64,000 bases of DNA, taken from assembly GCA_016720595.1 (NCBI GenBank), contig JADKKI010000002.1, positions 186,001 to 250,000 of the forward strand. The letters are read 5' to 3'. The position numbers were made by a program, and so were the translations under genes. Source of the DNA: Myxococcales bacterium. Its GTDB lineage: Bacteria > Myxococcota_A > Polyangia > Haliangiales > Haliangiaceae. Below are positions 58,943 through 64,000 of this stretch, in pieces; the stretch's first letter is position 1; each line of letters opens with the position of its first letter. Under the pieces are notes generated by a model. It saw only the letters and a list, made by a program, of their open reading frames with translations, made no database searches and was not told the origin of the DNA.

Positions 58943-58943
58943 C

Positions 58944-60278
58944 ATGTCGATCGCCCTGCTCGGGACCCCACTCGCCCCCGTCCGTCGCAAGGCACTGATC
59001 GCCGCCGGTCACGAGCTGGTCACGCCCCAGCGTGCCGAGCTCCGCGTGCATGTCGGCGCTCGGCCGCCCGCGCGCGCTCCGCGAGCGCCGTGGGTGTGGG
59101 CCACGCCCTCCCCGGTCGCGCCTGCCGACGCCGCACTCGCGGTCCTCGCGGGGGCCTACGATGTCGTGGCGGTCGATGATGCTCTGCCGGCGACGCTCGG
59201 GCGACGGCTCGCCGAGCTCCGGGTGACGCGTGAACCAGGGCCGCCGCCGGTCGGCTTCGTGGCCGAGAGCGAGGCCGCCAAGCGCGTGGTGGCGGAGCTC
59301 GACCGCGCCGCACGGACCTCGATGGCGGTGCTCCTCACCGGCGAGACCGGGAGCGGCAAGGATCTGGCGGCCCGCCACCTCCACGCGCGCTCGGGCCGCA
59401 CCGGCGATCTCGTCCCGATCAACTGCGCCGCGGTCCCGAACGAGCTGATCGAGGGCGAGCTGTTCGGCTACGTGCGTGGCGCCTTCTCCGGCGCGGTCAG
59501 CGACTACGACGGCCAGCTCCGCGCTGCGAGCCACGGCACCGTGTTCCTCGACGAGGTCGACGACACGCCGAAGACCCTGCAGATCAAGCTGCTGCGCGTG
59601 CTCGAGGATCACGTGGTCAGCCGGCTCGGCGAGAACGCCTGGCGCGAGGTCGACTTCCGCGTGGTCGCCGCCACCAACCGGGACCTCGACGAGCTGGTCC
59701 GACGCGGCGAGTTCGGCGCGGACCTCTACCAGCGCCTCGCGATCGTGCGGATCGAGCTCCCGCCCCTGCGCGACCGGCTCGAGGACATTCCGGAGCTCGC
59801 CGCCCACCTGATCGCGCGGTTCTATCGTGAGGAGCCGCGCGCCCCTCACCGGGTCACCACCGTCACGCCCGCCGCCCTCGCTGCCCTCCAGCGCTACCCG
59901 TGGCCGGGCAACGTCCGCGAGCTCCGCAACGTGGTGTTCCAGGCCCTCGTGCACAAGCGCGCGGGCGACGATCTCCTCCTCTCGGACCTCGCCGAGCACG
60001 TCATCCGCGGCGCCCCGACCGATCGCCGCACCACGCCCGGCACCCTGATCGACCGTGGCGCGATCGCGAAGCTCCTCGACGAAGGCCGCATGAACCTCCG
60101 CTCGCTCCGTGACGACCTCGAACGCACCGCCCTCGAGCTCGCCGTGGCTCGCAGCGGCGGCAGCCCCGCACGGATCGCGCGCCTCCTGGGCGAGGTCGGG
60201 CGCGGCGCGTCGCGGGACCCCGCGGGTACGGTGCGCGCCATGCTGCGGCGGTACGGAATGGGGACGGTTTCAACTTGA
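58944..60278 (+). CDS. Sigma-54-dependent activator, GAFSGA variant
   Basis: A 444-residue AAA+ enhancer-binding protein. The first 105 residues are a compact domain that is not a receiver, GAF or FHA. AAA+ follows: Walker A GETGSGKD, GAFSGA in place of GAFTGA (Ser for Thr in the sigma-54 contact loop), Walker B GTVFLDEVDDTP, and YPWPGNVREL. The C-terminus has a Fis-like HTH (LAVARSGGSPARIARLLG). The last codons (GTVST and stop) come from the left arm of the 260-bp inverted-repeat element, so the native C-terminus has probably been replaced. Divergent from the flotillin-like gene. Confidence 0.92.
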   Translation: MSIALLGTPLAPVRRKALIAAGHELVTPQRAELRVHVGARPPARAPRAPWVWATPSPVAPADAALAVLAGAYDVVAVDDALPATLGRRLAELRVTREPGPPPVGFVAESEAAKRVVAELDRAARTSMAVLLTGETGSGKDLAARHLHARSGRTGDLVPINCAAVPNELIEGELFGYVRGAFSGAVSDYDGQLRAASHGTVFLDEVDDTPKTLQIKLLRVLEDHVVSRLGENAWREVDFRVVAATNRDLDELVRRGEFGADLYQRLAIVRIELPPLRDRLEDIPELAAHLIARFYREEPRAPHRVTTVTPAALAALQRYPWPGNVRELRNVVFQALVHKRAGDDLLLSDLAEHVIRGAPTDRRTTPGTLIDRGAIAKLLDEGRMNLRSLRDDLERTALELAVARSGGSPARIARLLGEVGRGASRDPAGTVRAMLRRYGMGTVST

Positions 60279-60518
60279 GCAACTTGCGACGCGCAAGCGT
60301 GTGAAACCCCGTCGGACGCATGTCCGCCCGCCGGACAGCCAACCAGCCCCACCCCCCTCTCGGCTTGGGTCTCATGGGTTCTTGGTGCTCCGCTCGGTGA
60401 CGTGGTGGCTGGGCCAGCCACTTCGCGGTTCACGAGTACGGGGGAGCACCGTGCCCCAGGCCTCACGTGAATTCAGGTGCTTGGGGATCGCAAGTTGCTC
60501 AAGTTGAAACCGTCCCCA
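60259..60518. mobile_element. 260-bp element with perfect 31-bp inverted repeats (MITE/REP-like)
   Basis: Left arm 60259-60289 begins TGGGGACGGTTTCAACTTGA; right arm 60488-60518 is its exact reverse complement. Inside are more paired segments: CAAGC...GCTTG flanks, GGTGCTCC with GGAGCACC, and GTGGCTG-GG-CCAGCCAC, so the whole element can fold. There is no open frame of its own. Both flanking convergent genes end inside an arm, each with the same GTVST-stop. No target duplication was found. A non-autonomous element or a REP-type doublet are both possible. Confidence 0.8.
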
Positions 60519-61674
60519 ACTCCGAGCTCGTGAACGCGAGCACGCGATCGATGGTGGCCGCACCTGTCGCGAGCATCACGAGGCGATCGAAGCCGAGCGC
60601 GATGCCGGCCGATGGCGGGAGGCCCTCCGCGAGGGCGGCGAGGAGCTTCTCGTCGATCGGGTAGACGGGGCGACCGCGCTCCCGCCGGATCCGCTGGTCG
60701 TCCTCGAAGCGAGCGCGCTGCTCGACGGGGTCGGTGAGTTCGCCGAAGGCGTTCGCGAGCTCGATGCCGCCGACGTACGCCTCGAAGCGAAGGGCGGTGA
60801 GCGGATCGGTTGGCTTGCGCCTCGCCAGGGCGGCGAGCGGCGCCGGCCAGTCCTCGAGGATCAGCGGGGACGGGAGGTCGGCGATCGCGGGCTCGACCTT
60901 CGCGAGGAACGCCGCGAAGAAGGCATCGTCCCAGGCGATGTCTTCGGGCACGTCCACACCCGCGAGTCGGACCTTGCGCGCGAGCTCGGCCGCAGACTCG
61001 TCGCCGACCAGCTCGATGCCGGCCCAGCGCCGGAGCGCCTCGCGCACGGTCATCCGCGGCCATGGCGGCGTGACGTCGATCGAGCGGCTGCCGAGCTTGA
61101 CCACCGAGCTCTGCGACACCGCACGGACCACCGTGTGCACGAGGGACTCGGTGTCCTGGATGATCGCCTCGAGGTCCGCGTACGCGCGATACCACTCGAC
61201 CATCGTGAACTCGCTCGAGTGATGCGGCCCCTCCTCGCCCGCCCGGAAGCACTTGCAGACCTGGTAGATCCGCTCGAAGCCACCTGCGAGCAACCGCTTC
61301 ATCTGGTACTCGGGCGAGGTGATCAGGTAGCCACCACCGGCCGCGACGGCATCGAGGTGGATCTCGAGCCCAGGGCTCGGCACCAGGAGCGGGGTCTCGA
61401 CCTCCACGAACTCACGTGCCGCGAAGAACGCGCGGAGCGCGGCGAGCGCCTTCGCGCGACCATGCAGCGCCTCGATCCTGGGCCGAGGCAGCCGCGCGAC
61501 CTCGGTGGTCGGTTCGGGGTAGTCACCCGCGTCGTACGCGCGGACAACACTCAGGTCGTCGATCAGATCACCAGCGCGCCAGCCCGGCTGCGCCGCGACA
61601 TGCGTCTCGCCCCGCTCGCTGCGGATGATCGCGATGCCGCCGTTGACCGCGAGGACGCGGCCGCGGGCACTCAC
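60499..61674 (-). CDS. epmA: EF-P lysyltransferase EpmA (lysyl-tRNA-synthetase paralogue)
   Basis: A 391-residue EpmA/GenX/PoxA-type enzyme that attaches (beta-)lysine to EF-P. The class II core is complete: motif 2 YQVCKCFRAGEEGPHHSSEF, and motif 3 GIALGFDRLVML. It lacks the full anticodon-binding domain of LysRS but has about 50 extra N-terminal residues (RGRVLAVNGGIAIIRSERG), a small beta domain absent from the 325-residue E. coli enzyme. The final GTVST is encoded by the right arm of the inverted-repeat element. It overlaps efp by 4 bp, which supports the assignment. No epmB is in the window. Confidence 0.94.
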   Translation of the reverse strand: MSARGRVLAVNGGIAIIRSERGETHVAAQPGWRAGDLIDDLSVVRAYDAGDYPEPTTEVARLPRPRIEALHGRAKALAALRAFFAAREFVEVETPLLVPSPGLEIHLDAVAAGGGYLITSPEYQMKRLLAGGFERIYQVCKCFRAGEEGPHHSSEFTMVEWYRAYADLEAIIQDTESLVHTVVRAVSQSSVVKLGSRSIDVTPPWPRMTVREALRRWAGIELVGDESAAELARKVRLAGVDVPEDIAWDDAFFAAFLAKVEPAIADLPSPLILEDWPAPLAALARRKPTDPLTALRFEAYVGGIELANAFGELTDPVEQRARFEDDQRIRRERGRPVYPIDEKLLAALAEGLPPSAGIALGFDRLVMLATGAATIDRVLAFTSSELGTVST

Positions 61675-62237
61675 TGCTTGTTGACGCGCTCGACGTACTC
61701 GTGCGTGCGCGTGTCGACCTTGATCGTGTCACCGACGCGGATGAACAACGGCACCATCACCTCGGCGCCGGTCTCGACCGTGGCGGGCTTCTGAACGTTG
61801 CCGCTGGTGTCGCCCTTCACGCCGGGCTCCGACGCCGTGATCTCGAGGAACACGAAGGTCGGCAGCGTGACGTCGATCGCCCGCTCGTTGAAGAACAGCA
61901 CCGTGCACGGCAGGTTGTCCTTCATCAGATTCGCGGCCTTGCCGACCATCTCGGCGCTGACCGAGACCTGCTCGTAGTTCGTCTGGTCCATGAGGACGAG
62001 ATCGCCGGCCTCCTTGTAGAGGAACTGCATCTCGCGCTGGTCGACGTTCGCAGGCTCCAGCTTCTCACCCGAGCGAATGTTCATCTCCTTGGTCTTGCCG
62101 TTGAGGAGGTTCTTGAACACCGTGCGCGTGAACGCTGCTCCCTTGCCGGGCTTCACGAACTGGAACTCGATGATGGTCCAGGGATTCCCGTCCATCAGTA
62201 CCTTGAGGCCCTTGCGAATATCGGACGTGTCGTACAT
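61671..62237 (-). CDS. efp: Elongation factor P
   Basis: A 188-residue EF-P that relieves ribosome stalling at polyproline. The modification loop KPGKGAAF places Lys32, equivalent to E. coli Lys34, as the EpmA target; three beta-barrel domains are present and C-terminal KVDTRTHEYVERV is conserved. The window's polyproline linkers would need it. It leads the efp-epmA operon with a good promoter upstream. Confidence 0.98.
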   Translation of the reverse strand: MYDTSDIRKGLKVLMDGNPWTIIEFQFVKPGKGAAFTRTVFKNLLNGKTKEMNIRSGEKLEPANVDQREMQFLYKEAGDLVLMDQTNYEQVSVSAEMVGKAANLMKDNLPCTVLFFNERAIDVTLPTFVFLEITASEPGVKGDTSGNVQKPATVETGAEVMVPLFIRVGDTIKVDTRTHEYVERVNKQ

Positions 62238-62246
62238 GGCTGGGGA

Positions 62247-62276
62247 CGTTTACCCCGTGCCGTCCGGGCCTGTCAA
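62247..62276 (-). promoter_or_regulatory. Sigma-70-type promoter of efp-epmA
   Basis: On the minus strand, TTGACA (62271-62276), 18-nt spacer, TAAACG (62247-62252), about 10 nt before the efp ATG. The -35 is a perfect consensus match. Confidence 0.55.
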
Positions 62277-62342
62277 ACCCAGACTCTCGACGAGCGGGAA
62301 CCCACTTGCCGCGACGCCCACCCTGGGGGATAAGGTCCCCCC

Positions 62343-62876
62343 GTGGACGCAACGGCGCACTACCGGCACCTGCTGCAGCTCGGGCGGGAGGAGTTCCTGG
62401 CCTCCTCCGCACCGGCCGTGCTCGTCCGCTATCGCTCGGTCCACGACAGCGCCGACGGCGGGGCCGCCACCCTGACGCTCGATCAGGACGAGGACGAGCC
62501 GGCGGAGACCATCGAGGAGACCCTGCCCCACGGCAAGGACTTCGCGGTCCGGGAGGACATGGATCTCGAGGTCTACCCCCTGGCCAAGAAGCCCGGCGCC
62601 TCGTTCCCCGATCGGATCACGATCGGGCGCACCCCCAACAACGACATCGTGATCGTCGATCACTCGGTGTCCCGGCTGCACGCGTATGTCCGCCTCGACG
62701 GCAAGACCTGGACCGTCGCCGACGCCGGATCGAAGAACGGCAGCTGGCTCGACCGCAGCGCCCTCGACGCCCGCAAGGAGCGCCGCCTCGCATCGAAGTC
62801 CATCCTCCGCGTCGGGGACGTTGATCTGACGTTCTTCCTCGCGGCCGATCTGTTCACCGCGCTCGGAGGTCTGTGA
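62343..62876 (+). CDS. FHA-domain protein
   Basis: A 177-residue protein starting at GTG. Residues 1-75 are a helical and acidic N-terminus; residues about 85-165 are an FHA domain: ITIGRTPNND, VSRLHAYV, GSKNGSWLD. All phosphothreonine-contact positions (Arg, Ser, Asn) are kept. It overlaps the next gene by 4 bp (ATGA), and that gene overlaps the E1-like one, so three products are made together. The kinase that it reads is not in this operon. Confidence 0.93.
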   Translation: MDATAHYRHLLQLGREEFLASSAPAVLVRYRSVHDSADGGAATLTLDQDEDEPAETIEETLPHGKDFAVREDMDLEVYPLAKKPGASFPDRITIGRTPNNDIVIVDHSVSRLHAYVRLDGKTWTVADAGSKNGSWLDRSALDARKERRLASKSILRVGDVDLTFFLAADLFTALGGL

Positions 62877-63595
62877 TGGCGGTCGGCGAATGGGACGAGC
62901 GCGTGCTCTGCCCCGATGGCGGATGCGTGGGCGTGATCGGTGCCGACGGCCTGTGCAAGGTGTGCGGGCGCGCGGCCACCAACTGGGGCAACGAGCGCGA
63001 CCGCGGACTCCAGGCCGACGCGGCGGACGACGACGAGGACGAGGATCTGGACGACGAGGATGACGACGACGATTACGAGGACGACGACTCCGACGATCCG
63101 GACGACGACGATGACGACGACGGCGAGGACGACGACCCAGGTCCGCTCGATGCCCTCGATCCCTCGACGCCGTCGCTGATCGGCGCACCCGCCGAGTGGA
63201 ACGAGCGCCGCCTGTGCAAAGACGGCGCATGCATCGGCGTGATCGGTCCGGACGGCATCTGCAAGGTCTGCGGCAAGCCCGCCGGCCGCGGCACGGCCGC
63301 AGCTCCCGCCGCGCCCGCCGGCAAGCCCCCCGCCGGGGTCACGGCAGACGATGCCGAAGGCGACGATGCCGAGGGCGACGACGACGAGGGCGACGACGAC
63401 GAGGGCGACGACGATGACGACGACGACGAGCTGGCTGCCGCCGCTGCCGATCTCGCTGCCGTTGCCTCTCCCGACGCCGTCGCGAAGCTCCCGACCGCCG
63501 AAGACCTGGAGCGCAAGCTGTGCCCGGACGGCGCCTGCGTCGGGGTGATCGGGGCCGACGGGCACTGCAAGCTGTGCGGGAAGGCCGCCGCGTGA
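62873..63595 (+). CDS. Triple zinc-ribbon protein with poly-acidic linkers
   Basis: A 240-residue protein of unusual design. Three copies of a roughly 25-residue module, ER-x-LCxDGxCxGVIGxDGxCKxCG, lie at residues about 8-33, 108-133 and 210-237; each has two Cys pairs for zinc. They are joined by linkers of nearly pure Asp/Glu (about 45-90 and 160-185). I know of no named family for it. Flexible acidic linkers with repeated zinc knobs suggest a multivalent binding scaffold. It is coupled to an FHA protein upstream and an E1-like enzyme downstream. Confidence 0.85.
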   Translation: MMAVGEWDERVLCPDGGCVGVIGADGLCKVCGRAATNWGNERDRGLQADAADDDEDEDLDDEDDDDDYEDDDSDDPDDDDDDDGEDDDPGPLDALDPSTPSLIGAPAEWNERRLCKDGACIGVIGPDGICKVCGKPAGRGTAAAPAAPAGKPPAGVTADDAEGDDAEGDDDEGDDDEGDDDDDDDELAAAAADLAAVASPDAVAKLPTAEDLERKLCPDGACVGVIGADGHCKLCGKAAA

Positions 63596-64000
63596 CCACG
63601 CGTCCGACGACCACACGTGCCGTGATCGTCGGCGCCGGTGGTCTCGGCGGTCCGATCGCGCTTGCCCTCGGCGCTGCGGGCATCGAGCTCACGATCATCG
63701 ATGACGATCGGGTCGAGCTCTCGAACCTCCATCGCCAGATCCAGTTCACCGACGCAGATCTGGGCACGCCGAAGGCGACCCGGCTCGCCGAGATGATCGT
63801 CGCCCACGGCGGGGCTGCCCGCGGCATCGTCGCGAGGTGGACGGCGTCCCGCGCCGACGAGCTTGGTGGCGACGCCGACCTGATCGTCGATGGCAGTGAC
63901 GACCCCGAGACCAAGTTCGCGATCTCGGACTGGGCGGTCGCCAACGGTCGCTGCTACGTGATCGCCGCGGCGCTGCGCTACGGCGGCAACGTGTTCGCCG
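63592..64000 (+). CDS. ThiF/MoeB/E1-like adenylyltransferase (3' end outside window)
   Basis: A GTG start overlaps the preceding stop (GTGA). 136 codons are visible: Rossmann motif VIVGAGGLGGPIALALGAAG, LTIIDDDRVELSNLHRQIQF (the NLxRQ block), KATRLAEMI, and VDGSDDPETKF. These are hallmarks of E1-like enzymes that adenylate the C-terminus of ThiS, MoaD or ubiquitin-like proteins. Zinc Cys and catalytic Cys would lie beyond the window. It could be MoeB/ThiF housekeeping, or a partner for the preceding two proteins. Confidence 0.92.
   Translation, partial: MTTRPTTTRAVIVGAGGLGGPIALALGAAGIELTIIDDDRVELSNLHRQIQFTDADLGTPKATRLAEMIVAHGGAARGIVARWTASRADELGGDADLIVDGSDDPETKFAISDWAVANGRCYVIAAALRYGGNVFA

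Noticed and set aside
58821..58943. Sigma-54 (-24/-12) promoter between the flotillin-like gene and the activator
   Set aside because: No GG and GC pair with 10-bp spacing in a suitable TGGCA/TTGC context was found.

Overview
The window is about 64 kb of very high-GC DNA from a bacterial chromosome. It most likely comes from a myxobacterium-like member of the Myxococcota. Four Hanks-type Ser/Thr kinases, three FHA proteins, two sigma-54 activators, many lipoproteins with acidic or glycine-rich tails, secreted zinc peptidases, and an IF3 with a long C-terminal tail all point that way. There are no phage, IS, CRISPR or rRNA genes. Three tRNAs are present: Arg-CCT, Pro-GGG and Val-GAC. Nearly every base is coding, and long antisense open frames, a by-product of GC-rich third positions, are ignored.

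Layout. 1-8.6 kb is a surface region. Six minus-strand genes encode beta-rich envelope proteins with signal peptides; three of them, in tandem, look related. With them lie a membrane Ser/Thr kinase and a zinc-ribbon/FHA/winged-helix regulator. 8.8-19.3 kb holds a J-domain protein with tandem repeats, a lipoprotein plus KAP-like NTPase pair, a CoA-binding protein plus WS/DGAT acyltransferase pair, a YchJ-like protein, a membrane HExxH protein and a HAD-fold lipoprotein. 19.5-26.1 kb holds a large hybrid histidine kinase of atypical composition beside tRNA-Arg, an M43-like metallopeptidase and a PAS-bearing Ser/Thr kinase. 26-38 kb is a mainly housekeeping block on the minus strand: surE, tRNA-Pro, ihfA, pheT, pheS, rplT, rpmI and infC. 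The widely conserved infC-rpmI-rplT-pheS-pheT-ihfA order is kept but is interrupted by three lineage-specific genes. 38-41 kb holds a double-glycine-leader peptide, a Ser/Thr kinase, a lipoprotein whose 5' end is lost in a poly-C tract that is probably an assembly fault, and tRNA-Val. 41.3-48.3 kb reads as a signalling operon: kinase, TPR membrane protein, FHA-GAF-AAA+ sigma-54 activator and two lipoproteins. 48.5-56.7 kb holds a DEAD-box helicase with a long repeat tail, an FGE-domain lipoprotein, msrB and uvrA. 56.9-64 kb holds an SPFH/flotillin-like protein, a second sigma-54 activator, epmA-efp, and an FHA / acidic zinc-ribbon / ThiF-MoeB-like operon cut by the window end.

Most notable items. 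(1) A 260-bp element with perfect 31-bp inverted repeats sits between two convergent genes and supplies the last codons and stop of both. (2) The terminal FHA / triple zinc-ribbon / E1-like operon is unfamiliar to me. (3) A 106-residue peptide has a textbook double-glycine leader. (4) IF3 carries a roughly 70-residue Ala/Lys then poly-acidic tail. (5) A metallopeptidase lipoprotein gene lies inside the IF3-L35-L20 cluster. Functions are inferred from motifs read by eye; no database search was run.
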